Shown: positions 35,069-43,388, counted from the stretch's first letter. The stretch: 64,000 nucleotides of DNA from Nocardioides rubriscoriae (GCF_008087085.1 NZ_VIYJ01000001.1:620001-684000); one strand, 5' to 3'. Notes: generated by a model not told the origin, from the letters alone. Translations and numbers: made by a program.

Positions 35069-35245
35069 ATGACCGAGAACGAGAAGATGGAGGCAGAGAC
35101 GCTCGATCAGCGTCGCGCCGCCCGCGCAGCCCTCAAGACCCGCCACTCGCAGAGCGTGGTCCGACTCATGGACGAGCGGACCGACCTCCGCGGTGTCCAT
35201 GCCCTTGCCGACTTCGTCGACGAGTCCGTCCGCTGGACCGCCTAG
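35069..35245 (+). CDS. Small hypothetical protein (58 aa)
   Basis: The frame starts MTENEKMEAETLDQRRAARA and ends FVDESVRWTA. It is highly charged and helical, with no signal peptide or membrane segment. Support for a real gene: CACTCT lies six bases before the ATG in the leaderless spacing used throughout the window, codon use is normal for the organism, and a strong terminator follows 38 bases after the stop. It is divergent from the SnoaL-like gene. The family is not recognised. Confidence 0.55.
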   Translation: MTENEKMEAETLDQRRAARAALKTRHSQSVVRLMDERTDLRGVHALADFVDESVRWTA

Positions 35246-35283
35246 GCCGGGTCCACCCACCGCTTCCCCCTCTGATCCGCCAC

Positions 35284-35323
35284 GGAGCCACGTCGTCACG
35301 CACGGCGTGGCTCCTGGGTTTTT
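35284..35323 (+). terminator. Rho-independent terminator with T-run
   Basis: GGAGCCACG (35284-35292) pairs with CGTGGCTCC (35306-35314) across a 13-base loop, then TGGG and TTTTT. It is the best classical terminator in the window and serves the 58-aa gene; it also lies just after the convergent HerA-type gene. Confidence 0.8.
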
Positions 35324-35334
35324 CGTGGCGGTGC

Positions 35335-36933
35335 TCAGCGGCGTCCGGTCTTGAACATCCCGCGGACGACCTCACGGGTCGCGGTGCGCATGAAGTCCTT
35401 GAACGCGCTGGAGCTCACGACCTCCTCGACGATCCCGGGCTCCTTCTTCGCGGGCTTCGGCTGGGGGGCCGGCTTCGGCTTCGGGATGGGGGTCGACCCG
35501 GGCGTCGGGGCGGCGTCCTCGGCCTCGGCCTTGGCGGCGCCCTGCTCCAGGCGCGCGGCGAGCTTCTCGCGCGCGCTCTCGCGGTCGACGACCACGGCGT
35601 ACTTGGCGTGGCGCGGGCTCGCCTCGACGGTCGCGGCCATCGCCGCCGGGTCGCTGGGCCCCATCAACGACTCGGGGGCGCGCAGCCGGGTCCAGGCGAC
35701 CGGGGTGGGCGCGCCGCGCTCGTTCATGACGGTGACGACGGCCTCGCCGATGCCGAGGCTCGTCAGCACGGAACCGAGGTCGTCGTAGTCGCTCGCGGGG
35801 TAGGTGTTGACGGTGGCCTTCAGCGCCTTGGCGTCGTTCGGGGTGTGGGCCCGCAGCTGGTGCTGGATGCGGGAGCCGAGCTGGGCCAGGACGGCGTCGG
35901 GCACGTCGGTCGGGCTCTGGGTCACGAAGAAGACCCCGACGCCCTTGGAGCGGATCAGCCGCACGGTCTGGGCGATCTGGTCGAGGAACGCCTTCGACGC
36001 GTCGTTGAACAGCAGGTGGGCCTCGTCGAAGAAGAACACGAGCTTGGGCCGGTCGACGTCGCCCACCTCGGGCAGGTCGTGGAAGAGGTCGGCCAGCAGC
36101 CACATCAGGAACGTGGAGAAGATCGCGGGCCGGTCCTGGAGGTTGGGCAGCTCGACGAGCGAGATCAGGCCCTTGCCGTCGGGGGTGGTCTGCAGCAGGT
36201 CGGCCGACTCGAACTCGGGCTCGCCGAAGAACGCGTCGGCCCCCTGGTCCTGGAACGCAATCAGCTCGCGCAGGATCACCCCGGCCGTCGCCGAGGACAG
36301 CCCGCCGAGCGCCTTGAGCTCGGGCTTGCCCTCGTCACTGGTGAGGTGGCCGACGACCGCGCGCAGGTCGGCGAGGTCGAGCAGCGGCAGCCCGGCCTGG
36401 TCGGCGTAGTGGAAGACGAGCCCCAGGCTCGACTCCTGGGTGTCGTTGAGGCCCAGGACCTTGCTGAGCAGGACCGGCCCGAACGCCGACATCGTGACGC
36501 GCAGCGGGATGCCGGTGCCCTCGCCGCCCAGGGCGTAGTAGTCGACCGGGAAGCCGGTGGCGGTCCACGTCTGGCCCACCGAGGCGGCACGGGCCGCGAC
36601 CTTGTCGCCGCCGGGCCCCGGCGTCGCCAGGCCGGAGAGGTCGCCCTTGATGTCGGCGGCGAACACCGGGACACCGGCCGCGCTCAGCTGCTCGGCGAGC
36701 AGCTGGAGGGTCTTGGTCTTGCCGGTGCCGGTGGCCCCGGCCACGAGGCCGTGCCGGTTGAGCATCGCCAGCGGGATGCGCACGTGCACCGGCGTGAGCG
36801 TCGTGGCGTCGGTCATCAGCCCGCCCAGCTCGAGCGCCGGGCCCTCGAAGGCGTAGCCCGCGGCGACGGCCGCCTCCAGCGGCGACGGCGCGGACGGGGC
36901 GGGATCGACCGGACCGGCCGGAGTCGTCGTCAT
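35335..36933 (-). CDS. HerA-type bipolar helicase-like ATPase (DUF853 family)
   Basis: A 532-residue ATPase. Walker A is GATGTGKTKT at about residues 65-74; DIKGDLSGLATPG and the long insert LGLVFHYADQAGLPLLDLADLRAVV are typical of the YjgR/DUF853 group; Walker B is LVFFFDEAHLLF; RSKGVGVFFVTQSPTDVPD gives the sensor region. The C-terminus has a Pro/Lys linker (PIPKPKPAPQPKPAKK) and a short helical end. It probably translocates on DNA or remodels a DNA-bound complex, but the cellular role is not known. TATCCT lies six bases before the ATG. Confidence 0.9.
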   Translation of the reverse strand: MTTTPAGPVDPAPSAPSPLEAAVAAGYAFEGPALELGGLMTDATTLTPVHVRIPLAMLNRHGLVAGATGTGKTKTLQLLAEQLSAAGVPVFAADIKGDLSGLATPGPGGDKVAARAASVGQTWTATGFPVDYYALGGEGTGIPLRVTMSAFGPVLLSKVLGLNDTQESSLGLVFHYADQAGLPLLDLADLRAVVGHLTSDEGKPELKALGGLSSATAGVILRELIAFQDQGADAFFGEPEFESADLLQTTPDGKGLISLVELPNLQDRPAIFSTFLMWLLADLFHDLPEVGDVDRPKLVFFFDEAHLLFNDASKAFLDQIAQTVRLIRSKGVGVFFVTQSPTDVPDAVLAQLGSRIQHQLRAHTPNDAKALKATVNTYPASDYDDLGSVLTSLGIGEAVVTVMNERGAPTPVAWTRLRAPESLMGPSDPAAMAATVEASPRHAKYAVVVDRESAREKLAARLEQGAAKAEAEDAAPTPGSTPIPKPKPAPQPKPAKKEPGIVEEVVSSSAFKDFMRTATREVVRGMFKTGRR

Positions 36934-36939
36934 GCCAGG

Positions 36940-36945
36940 AGGATA
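36940..36945 (-). promoter_or_regulatory. -10 box of the HerA-type gene (leaderless)
   Basis: TATCCT on the minus strand, six bases before the ATG; only 20 bases from the divergent -10 box of the next gene. Confidence 0.5.
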
Positions 36946-36965
36946 GGCGGTGCCCGGCGGACGCT

Positions 36966-36971
36966 TAGACT
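36966..36971 (+). promoter_or_regulatory. -10 box of the 100-aa protein/LytR_C operon (leaderless)
   Basis: TAGACT, six bases before the GTG start. The two divergent genes thus share a promoter region of only 44 bases between start codons. Confidence 0.5.
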
Positions 36972-36977
36972 CCCGAG

Positions 36978-37280
36978 GTGATCTTCAAGCGCGTCGGCGA
37001 GGGGCGGCCCTACCCCGCCCACGGACTGACGTCGGCGGCATGGGCGGCCGTGCCACCACGACAGGTCCGGCTCGACCAGCTGGTGACCACCAAGGACACC
37101 CTGCAGCTGGCGGCCCTGCTCGACGAGGACTCCACCTTCTACGGCGACCTGTTCGCCCACGTCGTGGCCTGGCGGGGCGAGCTCTACCTCGAGGACGGCC
37201 TGCACCGGGCCCTGCGCGCCGCGCTGCAGCAACGCAACGTGCTGCACGCTCGCGTCCACCAGCTGGAGGACGGGTCGTGA
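36978..37280 (+). CDS. Conserved actinobacterial 100-aa protein (often labelled VapB-like antitoxin)
   Basis: MIFKRVGEGRPYPAHGL, VRLDQLVTTKDTLQLAALL, DEDSTFYGDLFAHVVAWRGELYLEDGLHRALRAALQQRNVLHARVHQL. This short protein is widespread in actinobacteria and stands before a LytR_C gene, as here (GTGA overlap). Automatic annotation often calls it a VapB-type antitoxin, but no toxin gene is adjacent and no ribbon-helix-helix or AbrB pattern is evident. The constant pairing with an envelope protein points to a shared role. GTG start at leaderless spacing. Confidence 0.85.
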   Translation: MIFKRVGEGRPYPAHGLTSAAWAAVPPRQVRLDQLVTTKDTLQLAALLDEDSTFYGDLFAHVVAWRGELYLEDGLHRALRAALQQRNVLHARVHQLEDGS

Positions 37281-37795
37281 CCGAGCGCCTCGCAGGCCAG
37301 CTGCGCACCTTGGCGACGCTGGTCGTCCTGCTCCTGCTCCTGCTGTACGCCGTCACCCACGGCCTCAACGCGGTCTCCGCACCGTTCCCCGAGAGCGCCG
37401 ACCCGCCGGTCTGCGTCGACAGCGCCGTGACGGCGGGCGACATCCTGCGCCCGGGCGGTGTCACCGTCAGCGTGATCAACGCCGGCACCAAGAACGGCCT
37501 GGCCCGCACGACCCTCGACGACCTCAAGGCGCAGGGCTTCGACGGCGGCGAGCTCGACAACCTGCCCGATCCCGACGTGCGCTCGGCGCAGGTCTGGGTG
37601 TCGGGGGGCCGCTCCGCCGCCGTACGCCTCGTGGTCAGCTACCTCGGCGGCAAGGTCAAGGTCGTCGACCGCCAGAGCAGCGCCGCCGGCATCACCGTGG
37701 TCGTCGGCGACGACTTCCCCGGCGTCCGCAAGGGGCGCCAGCAGGTCAAGGTGACCGACGACGGCACCGTCTGCGGCCCGGCGGCGCTCAGCTGA
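37277..37795 (+). CDS. LytR C-terminal domain membrane protein
   Basis: A 172-residue protein with one N-terminal membrane helix (LRTLATLVVLLLLLLYAVTHGL) and an extracytoplasmic LytR_C domain: VTVSVINAGTKNGLARTTLDDLKAQGFDGGELDN and VRLVVSYLGGKVKVVDRQSSAAGITVVVGDDFPGV. The domain occurs in LytR-CpsA-Psr ligases and in stand-alone cell-wall proteins; there is no LCP catalytic domain here. Two extracellular cysteines (VCVDS and VCGPA) may form a disulfide. Coupled to the preceding gene by GTGA. Confidence 0.87.
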   Translation: MTERLAGQLRTLATLVVLLLLLLYAVTHGLNAVSAPFPESADPPVCVDSAVTAGDILRPGGVTVSVINAGTKNGLARTTLDDLKAQGFDGGELDNLPDPDVRSAQVWVSGGRSAAVRLVVSYLGGKVKVVDRQSSAAGITVVVGDDFPGVRKGRQQVKVTDDGTVCGPAALS

Positions 37796-37896
37796 CCGAT
37801 CTCGGAGCTCAGCCCCGCAGGTCTGACCACGCGCCCTCGCCTGCCACGTCGCGAGCGCGGCTGAGAGGGGCTGAGGAGGGCTCGCCCAGGTCGGCC

Positions 37897-38508
37897 CTAT
37901 CCCAGGGTGATGACCGGCCCGGGTGCGGCGCTGTCCTTGCCCGTGTAGGCGAACAGGCCGGTGCCGCTCAGAGCAGAAGCGTTGACCGCGGTGACCTGGA
38001 CCGTCGTCCCGGGGGCCAGGGGGTCGATGTTGCCCTGGAACTCGGCGCGGTCGACGGTGAAGGTGATCTCGTTGGCGGACTGGTCCACCACCGGTGACCC
38101 CTGGATGAGCTGGGAATCATCACTGCCCGGGTTGGCCACGATCTCGCTCCGACCACCCGCTGACACGATCGTGACGACCTGCGGGTGTCCGTTGAAGCTG
38201 ATGGTCTCGTCGTAGCGGAAGTGGCTTGACGTCAGGTCGGCCTGGGTCGGGGCCGTGGCGAGGTCGACGAAGAACGTCACCTGCGTGGCGCTGAACCGTA
38301 CTCCGGCGCGCAGGAGGTCGGCGGTCGGCACGTTTCGTTGCAGGGCGCCGTGCGCGTCGCCACCCGGGTCGGAGGTCTGAGCGGCCACGATGGTGTCGGC
38401 CCAGGCGCTGGAGGCACCGACGACGCCGAGCACGCCGAGCACGCCGCCGGCCAGGAGGGTCGTCGCCCGTCGGGTTCGGCGCGGGGTGGATGTAGGTCGG
38501 AGAGTCAT
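37897..38508 (-). CDS. Secreted hypothetical protein
   Basis: A 203-residue protein with a signal peptide: basic start RPTSTPRRTRRATTLLAGG, hydrophobic GVLGVLGVVGASS, and a likely cleavage after AWA (residue 37). The mature part is rich in Thr, Ser and Val and looks all-beta, for example TQVTFFVDLATAP and ITFTVDRAEFQGNI. No cysteine and no enzyme motif is seen. AAAGG lies before the ATG. The family is not recognised. Confidence 0.7.
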   Translation of the reverse strand: MTLRPTSTPRRTRRATTLLAGGVLGVLGVVGASSAWADTIVAAQTSDPGGDAHGALQRNVPTADLLRAGVRFSATQVTFFVDLATAPTQADLTSSHFRYDETISFNGHPQVVTIVSAGGRSEIVANPGSDDSQLIQGSPVVDQSANEITFTVDRAEFQGNIDPLAPGTTVQVTAVNASALSGTGLFAYTGKDSAAPGPVITLG

Positions 38509-38655
38509 GGAACTACCTTTCGCAGGGTGACCGGGAACGAGATCGATCCTGCGCCACACTGGCGCCCGGAAGAACAGTTCGAACCTTGATGTCACCGGCC
38601 TGAAAGGCTTATTACGATGCAGGGATAGGCGCTCGCACGGCACTGCCAACCCCGG

Positions 38656-39681
38656 TCAGTCGTCCTGCGCGACACCCCGACCGTCGGACGTCACGGCGTC
38701 CTCGTTGATCGCGGCCACGGCCGGGCTGGGCCCGGGCTCGGCGGCCGGGCGAGGGTCGAGGTGGATGCCGGCGATCATGCAGCGCACCGACCCGCCCGCC
38801 AGCTCGATGGTGGGGATGTCGATGGCCAGGATGGTGCAGGACTCCTCGATGGCCGCGACCTGGTCGGGGCGCAGGCTCCGCAGCGCGCGGGCCGACATCA
38901 CCATCACGTAGCGGCGCCTGCCGTCCGGCGTGCGCCCGCAGAGCTCGACGGCGTTGCCGGCGAACTCGCGGACCTGCTCCTCGGTGATCTGCACCACGCG
39001 ACGCCCGTTGACCGACAGCCGCTCGCGGACCTGCTCGCGACGCCGCTCGTCGGGGATCATCTCCAGGGCGAAGAGGGCGACCTCGGTGCCGACGCAGCCG
39101 ATCACGTTGGTGTGGTAGACCGGCACCCCGTCGGAGTCGACCGCGTCGAAGGCCATCGGCTCGTAGCCGAAGTCGGTGCAGAACCGCTCCAGGACGTGGG
39201 TGTCGGCGCGGTGGCTGCGGGCGGTGTAGGCCACGCGCGAGATGTGGTCGAGGACCATCGCGCCGGTGCCCTCCAGGAAGATGCCGTCGGGCTCGAGGCC
39301 GGAGTAGTCGACGATGGTCTGCACCCGGTAGTCGGACTTGAGCATCTCGAGCACGTCGGCGCGCCGCTCGTGGCGCCGGTTGGAGGCGTACATCGGGTAG
39401 ACCGCGACGTTGCCGCCGGCGTGGGTCGACAGCCAGTTGTTGGGGAAGACGCTGTCGGGGCGGGTGTGGTCCTCGTCGGTGAAGACGTGCACGCGCACGC
39501 CCGCGCCGCGCAGCGCGTCGGCCACGGCGTCCATCTCGGCCTGCGCCCTGGACGCCGTCTCCTCCTCGGACTGCCCGGCAGGAGCGTCGGCCTGGAAGGC
39601 GTTGTCGGCTGCGGTCGCCGGGTTGGGACGGAAACGGTCGGCACGGATCAGGATGACCGCGGAGGGGGCTTGGGCACTCAC
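38656..39681 (-). CDS. ctlX: CtlX-type amidinotransferase-superfamily hydrolase
   Basis: A 341-residue guanidino-modifying enzyme of the pentein fold. Conserved elements are PDSVFPNNWLSTH (substrate Asp), DGIFLEGTGAMVLDH (Glu/Asp pair), VYHTNVIGCVGTEVALF (catalytic His) and GGSVRCMIAGIHLDPR with the nucleophilic Cys near the C-terminus. The group includes citrulline hydrolase CtlX and dimethylarginine hydrolases; it should split a guanidino or ureido compound to ornithine-like products and ammonia/carbamate. No arginine-catabolism genes flank it. GTG start eight bases after TACGTT. Confidence 0.88.
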   Translation of the reverse strand: MSAQAPSAVILIRADRFRPNPATAADNAFQADAPAGQSEEETASRAQAEMDAVADALRGAGVRVHVFTDEDHTRPDSVFPNNWLSTHAGGNVAVYPMYASNRRHERRADVLEMLKSDYRVQTIVDYSGLEPDGIFLEGTGAMVLDHISRVAYTARSHRADTHVLERFCTDFGYEPMAFDAVDSDGVPVYHTNVIGCVGTEVALFALEMIPDERRREQVRERLSVNGRRVVQITEEQVREFAGNAVELCGRTPDGRRRYVMVMSARALRSLRPDQVAAIEESCTILAIDIPTIELAGGSVRCMIAGIHLDPRPAAEPGPSPAVAAINEDAVTSDGRGVAQDD

Positions 39682-39689
39682 GTTGCGCG

Positions 39690-39695
39690 AACGTA
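39690..39695 (-). promoter_or_regulatory. -10 box of the ctlX gene (leaderless)
   Basis: TACGTT on the minus strand, eight bases before the GTG. Confidence 0.45.
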
Positions 39696-39779
39696 GACCA
39701 TGACGGCGCCGGCCCACGACCCGGATCGACGAGGACGACGCGCCAGGAGACTGCGTCGCAGGCGGAGCCGGCCGTCGGG

Positions 39780-41273
39780 TCAGTCGTGCAGCCACTGGGC
39801 CAGGCGGCCCTTGGCGCTGACCTGACGCAGTCGCTCCTCGGTCTTCTCGCGGGCCTTGCGGGGGGTGACGACGAGGAAGTCGTCGCCGTGGCGCAGGACC
39901 GTACGACGCTCGGGGACCAGGGTCTCGCCGTCGCGGATGACCAGCGAGACCGAGGCGCCCTTGGGCAGGCGCAGCTCGCCGACCTCGACGCCGTGCAGCC
40001 GCGAGACCGGGCTGATGGTGATCTGGAGCAGGTCGGCCTGGACCCGGTCGAGGGGTGCGGCCTCGAGGTCGAGGTCGCGGGGCTCCGAGCGCCGGGTCAC
40101 GCGCAGCACCCGGGCGACCAGCGGCAGGGACGGCGCGGTGATCACGGTGTAGACGACGACCACCACGAAGACGATGTCGAACAGGCGCTCGGCGTCGCCG
40201 ACGCCCTCGCTGAGCGGGATGGTCGTGAGCACGATCGGCACGGCCCCGCGCAGCCCGGCCCACGACAGGAACGACAGCTCGCGCCAGGGCATGGGGCGTA
40301 CGACGCTGCTGACCAGCACCGACACGGGCCGGGCCACGAAGGTGAGCAGGAGCCCGGCGAGGATCGCGGTCCCGACGATGTCGAGGGTGATCCGGCCCGG
40401 CGAGAGCAGCAGGCCCAGCATCACGAACAGCCCGATCTGGGCGAGCCAGGCGATGCCCTCGGCGAACGACCTGGTGGTCTGGCGGTGCGGCAGGTCGGAG
40501 TTGCCGAGCACCAGCGCGGCGACGTAGATCGCGGCGAACCCGCTGCCGTGCAGCGCGGTGGTGGTGCCGTAGGCGAGGAAGGCCAGGCTGATCACGGCCA
40601 GCGGATAGAGGCCCGACGACGGCAGCGCGACCCGACGCATCACCCAGGCGCCGCCGAAGCCGACCAGCAGGCCCAGAGCGACGCCGAGCACCAGCTCGAA
40701 GACGATGATGCCGAGCATGCCGAGGACGCCGTTGTCGGCGACCGCGCCGGTCGAGATGAGCGTGACGAGCACGACGGTCGGGGCGTCGTTGAGGCCCGAC
40801 TCGGCCTCCAGGGAGCCGACGAGGCGCTGCGGCAGGGGGACGACGCGCAGCACCGAGAACACCGCGGCCGCGTCGGTCGGCGAGCACACCGCGCCGAGGA
40901 GCACCGCGAGCTCCCAGGGCAGGCCCAGCAGGTAGTGCGACCCCACCGCCACGACCGCCACGGAGACCGCGACCCCGACGGTCGCCAGGGACAGCCCGAG
41001 CCTCATCGAGGACCTGGCCTCGCGCCAGCTGGTCGTCAGACCGCCCTCGGTCAGGATCACCGCCAGGGCGGCGAAGCCGAGCGCGTGGGCGACCTCGGCG
41101 TCCTCGAACTCGATGCCGACGCCGGACTCACCGAGCGCGACCCCCATGAGCAGGTAGATCAGCAGGCTCGGCAGGCCGGCGCGGCTGGAGAGCCGCACCG
41201 CCAGGATCGCCGCCAGGGTGACCGCAGAGCCCACCAGCACGAACAGGTCGAGCTCGTGGACGTCGAAGGACAC
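39780..41273 (-). CDS. CPA1-type cation/proton antiporter with TrkA_C domain (K+/H+ antiporter-like)
   Basis: A 497-residue transporter. About twelve membrane helices span residues 8-385 and include the antiporter core CSPTDAAAVFSVL (ion-binding Asp) and EAESGLNDAPTVVLVTL (Asn-Asp), then SWAGLRGAVPIVLTT. The cytoplasmic part (about 400-497) has a TrkA_C/RCK_C domain (LLQITISPVSRLHGVEVGELRLPKGASVSLVIRDGE). This is the layout of NhaP2/CvrA K+/H+ antiporters, which export K+ under load. GTG start with GAGAGG upstream; it follows the Nudix gene by 32 bases and may share its transcript. Confidence 0.9.
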   Translation of the reverse strand: MSFDVHELDLFVLVGSAVTLAAILAVRLSSRAGLPSLLIYLLMGVALGESGVGIEFEDAEVAHALGFAALAVILTEGGLTTSWREARSSMRLGLSLATVGVAVSVAVVAVGSHYLLGLPWELAVLLGAVCSPTDAAAVFSVLRVVPLPQRLVGSLEAESGLNDAPTVVLVTLISTGAVADNGVLGMLGIIVFELVLGVALGLLVGFGGAWVMRRVALPSSGLYPLAVISLAFLAYGTTTALHGSGFAAIYVAALVLGNSDLPHRQTTRSFAEGIAWLAQIGLFVMLGLLLSPGRITLDIVGTAILAGLLLTFVARPVSVLVSSVVRPMPWRELSFLSWAGLRGAVPIVLTTIPLSEGVGDAERLFDIVFVVVVVYTVITAPSLPLVARVLRVTRRSEPRDLDLEAAPLDRVQADLLQITISPVSRLHGVEVGELRLPKGASVSLVIRDGETLVPERRTVLRHGDDFLVVTPRKAREKTEERLRQVSAKGRLAQWLHD

Positions 41274-41305
41274 GGTCGCCTCTCATGGGGTGACGGTGTC
41301 GCAGT

Positions 41306-41788
41306 CTATCGGTCCTGCGCGGTCCGACCCGACCGCTCACGGTGGGCCGAGACCGCGATGTGCACGATCTCGGTGGTCGTGCCGGGCTGGTCGTCGAGGG
41401 CGTCGATCGGGACCCACTCGGCCCGGTCGGTGGAACCGCCGACCTCGAGGGTGCCGAGCTCGCCGCCGACGATCGTGGCGTCGTACAGCACGCGGACGGC
41501 CTTGAAGGGCAGCGGCCGGTCGGGGCGGCCGTGCGGGTTGCTCCAGGTGTGCACGAGGAGCGGGGCGCCGACCTCGACGTCGTAGCCCGTCTCCTCCTTG
41601 ACCTCGCGGACCAGGCCCGCGTCGGGCTGCTCGTCGAAGTCCACGCCGCCGCCGGGAAGGCTCCAGCCGGGGGTGCCGACGCCCTCGCCGTTCCACCAGG
41701 CGAGCAGGATCCGTTCGCCGTCGGGGTGCGTGGAGTCGACGAGGAGGGCGTAGGACGCCAGTCGCATCTGGTACTCGGAGAAGTGCAC
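41306..41788 (-). CDS. Nudix hydrolase (MutT/NUDIX, 160 aa)
   Basis: A single Nudix domain with the uninterrupted box GGGVDFDEQPDAGLVREVKEETGYDV (consensus GX5EX7REUXEEXGU, with D for the first E). LASYALLVDSTHPDGERILLAWW precedes it and STDRAEWVPIDAL follows. It hydrolyses a nucleoside diphosphate derivative. GTG start seven bases after TAACGT on the minus strand. Its promoter faces the KstR-type operator, which lies 27 bases upstream of the start codon, so it may be co-regulated with the divergent dehydrogenase. Confidence 0.88.
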   Translation of the reverse strand: MHFSEYQMRLASYALLVDSTHPDGERILLAWWNGEGVGTPGWSLPGGGVDFDEQPDAGLVREVKEETGYDVEVGAPLLVHTWSNPHGRPDRPLPFKAVRVLYDATIVGGELGTLEVGGSTDRAEWVPIDALDDQPGTTTEIVHIAVSAHRERSGRTAQDR

Positions 41789-41795
41789 CCACCGA

Positions 41796-41801
41796 ACGTT
41801 A
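41796..41801 (-). promoter_or_regulatory. -10 box of the Nudix gene (leaderless)
   Basis: TAACGT on the minus strand, seven bases before the GTG. The expected -35 region falls on the KstR-type palindrome. Confidence 0.5.
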
Positions 41802-41814
41802 GGTCACCATGAAC

Positions 41815-41828
41815 TAGAACCTGTTCTA
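41815..41828. promoter_or_regulatory. KstR-type operator
   Basis: TAGAACCTGTTCTA is a perfect 6-2-6 inverted repeat and fits the published KstR consensus TnnAACnnGTTnnA at every fixed base. KstR is the TetR-family repressor of cholesterol catabolism in mycobacteria and rhodococci. The site's last two bases are the first two of the downstream -10 box (TACTAT, 41827-41832), so binding would block the promoter. Confidence 0.8.
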
Positions 41829-41832
41829 CTAT
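41827..41832 (+). promoter_or_regulatory. -10 box of the FAD dehydrogenase gene (leaderless)
   Basis: TACTAT, six bases before the GTG start, overlapping the KstR-type operator by two bases. Confidence 0.6.
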
Positions 41833-41838
41833 GGCCGG

Positions 41839-43329
41839 GTGAGCGCCGACAGCCCCGTGAGCACCGAGCCCGCCAAGGGCACCGTGGTCCCCGCGACCAT
41901 CCCCGCCTCGGCCGTGCCGGCCGACGCCCCGTCGTACGACGTGGTCGTGGTCGGCTTCGGCATCGCCGGCGGGTGCGCGGCGCTCGAGGCGGCGCGGGCG
42001 GGGGCCCGGGTGCTCCTGCTGGAGCGGGCGGCCGTGCACGGCGGCACCTCGTCGCTGTCGGGCGGCCACTTCTACCTCGGTGGCGGCACCGCGGTGCAGC
42101 AGGCCACCGGCCACGACGACTCCGTCGAGGCGATGTACGACTACCTCGTGGCCGCCGCCAAGGAGCCCGAGCACGACAAGATCCGCGCCTACTGCGAGGG
42201 CTCGGTCGAGCACTTCGACTGGCTGGAGTCGCTCGGCTTCGAGTTCGAGCGGTCCTACTACGCCGAGAAGGCCGTGATCCAGCCCGGCACCCAGGGCCTG
42301 ATGTACACCGGCAACGAGAAGATGTGGCCCTACCAGCAGCTCGCGAAGCCCGCGCCGCGCGGCCACAAGGTGCCGGTGCCCGGCGACACCGAGGGCACCA
42401 GGCTCGTGATGGACCTGCTGCGCGACCGGGTCCAGGAGGCCGGCGTCGAGGTGCGTTACGAGACCGGCGCCACCAACCTCGTCGTGGGCGAGGCGGGTGA
42501 GGTCGTCGGCCTCGCGTGGCGCTCGTTCGACGACACCGGGTTCGTCCTCGCGCCCGCCGTCGTCATCGCCGCCGGCGGCTTCGTGATGAACCCGGACATG
42601 GTCGCCGAGCACACCCCCGCCCTGGCCGAGAAGCCCTTCACCCTCGGCTCGACGTACGACGACGGGCTCGGCATCCGTCTCGGCGCCTCGGTCGGCGCCG
42701 AGCTCAAGCACATGGACGAGCCCTTCATCACCGCGCCGTTCTACCCGCCCTCGAAGCTGATGTTCGGCTTCATCGTCAACAAGCAGGGCGAGCGTTTCTG
42801 CAGCGAGGACGGCTACCACTCACGCACCTCGCAGTTCGTGATGGAGCAGGAGGACCACGCGGCCTACCTGATCGTCGACAGCGAGCACGTCGAGTACCCG
42901 AAGTTCCCGCTCGTGCCGCTGATCGACGGCTTCGAGACCATCGAGGAGCTCGAGACCGCCCTCGCCCTGCCCGCCGGGTCGGTGCAGAAGTCGCTCGAGC
43001 GCTACAACGAGCTCGCCCGCGCCGGCGACGACGTCGACTTCCACAAGTCCGCCGACTGGCTCGCCCCCCAGGACACCGGCCCGTGGGCGGTCTTCGACCT
43101 CACCCTCGGCAAGGCGATCTACGCCGGCTTCACCCTCGGCGGCCTGCGCGTCAGCGTCGACGGCGAGGTCCAGCGCCCCGACGGCTCCGTCGTGCCCGGC
43201 CTGTACGCCGCCGGCGCCTGCGCCTCCAACCTCGCCCAGGACGGCAAGGGCTACTGCTCCGGCACCCAGCTCGGCGAGGGCTCGTTCTTCGGCCGCCGGG
43301 CGGGGCGCGCGGCGGCCGCTCAGCACTGA
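41839..43329 (+). CDS. FAD-dependent dehydrogenase (3-ketosteroid dehydrogenase/fumarate reductase-like), KstR-type control
   Basis: A 496-residue flavoprotein. DVVVVGFGIAGGCAALEAARAGARVLLLERA is the N-terminal FAD-binding fold, HGGTSSLSGGHFYLGGG the flavin loop, PAVVIAAGGFVMNPDMVAEH the second nucleotide element, and GLYAAGACASNLAQ... CSGTQLGEGSFFGRRAG the C-terminal FAD contact. It is of the KstD/fumarate reductase flavoprotein superfamily and resembles the mycobacterial Rv0785 type. The KstR-type operator in its promoter strongly suggests a steroid substrate. The reaction (ring dehydrogenation or reduction) cannot be told. No other steroid gene is in the window. Confidence 0.85.
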   Translation: MSADSPVSTEPAKGTVVPATIPASAVPADAPSYDVVVVGFGIAGGCAALEAARAGARVLLLERAAVHGGTSSLSGGHFYLGGGTAVQQATGHDDSVEAMYDYLVAAAKEPEHDKIRAYCEGSVEHFDWLESLGFEFERSYYAEKAVIQPGTQGLMYTGNEKMWPYQQLAKPAPRGHKVPVPGDTEGTRLVMDLLRDRVQEAGVEVRYETGATNLVVGEAGEVVGLAWRSFDDTGFVLAPAVVIAAGGFVMNPDMVAEHTPALAEKPFTLGSTYDDGLGIRLGASVGAELKHMDEPFITAPFYPPSKLMFGFIVNKQGERFCSEDGYHSRTSQFVMEQEDHAAYLIVDSEHVEYPKFPLVPLIDGFETIEELETALALPAGSVQKSLERYNELARAGDDVDFHKSADWLAPQDTGPWAVFDLTLGKAIYAGFTLGGLRVSVDGEVQRPDGSVVPGLYAAGACASNLAQDGKGYCSGTQLGEGSFFGRRAGRAAAAQH

Positions 43330-43347
43330 CCTTGCCCTCTGGGTCGC

Positions 43348-43388
43348 TGGCCCGGTCGGGCCTGTGTTGCGGAAGACCGACCGGGCCA
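43348..43388 (+). terminator. Terminator after the FAD dehydrogenase gene
   Basis: Twelve-base perfect arms TGGCCCGGTCGG and CCGACCGGGCCA with a 17-base loop, 18 bases after the stop. No T-run. Confidence 0.6.

Noticed and set aside
36978-37280. A toxin-antitoxin pair, as the common VapB-like label suggests
   Set aside because: The downstream gene is a LytR_C membrane protein, no PIN-domain toxin is near, and no antitoxin DNA-binding motif is evident.
41831-41842. ATG at 41831 as the start of the FAD dehydrogenase
   Set aside because: It reads ATG GCC GGG TGA and stops at once; the GTG at 41839 fits the -10 spacing and the protein.
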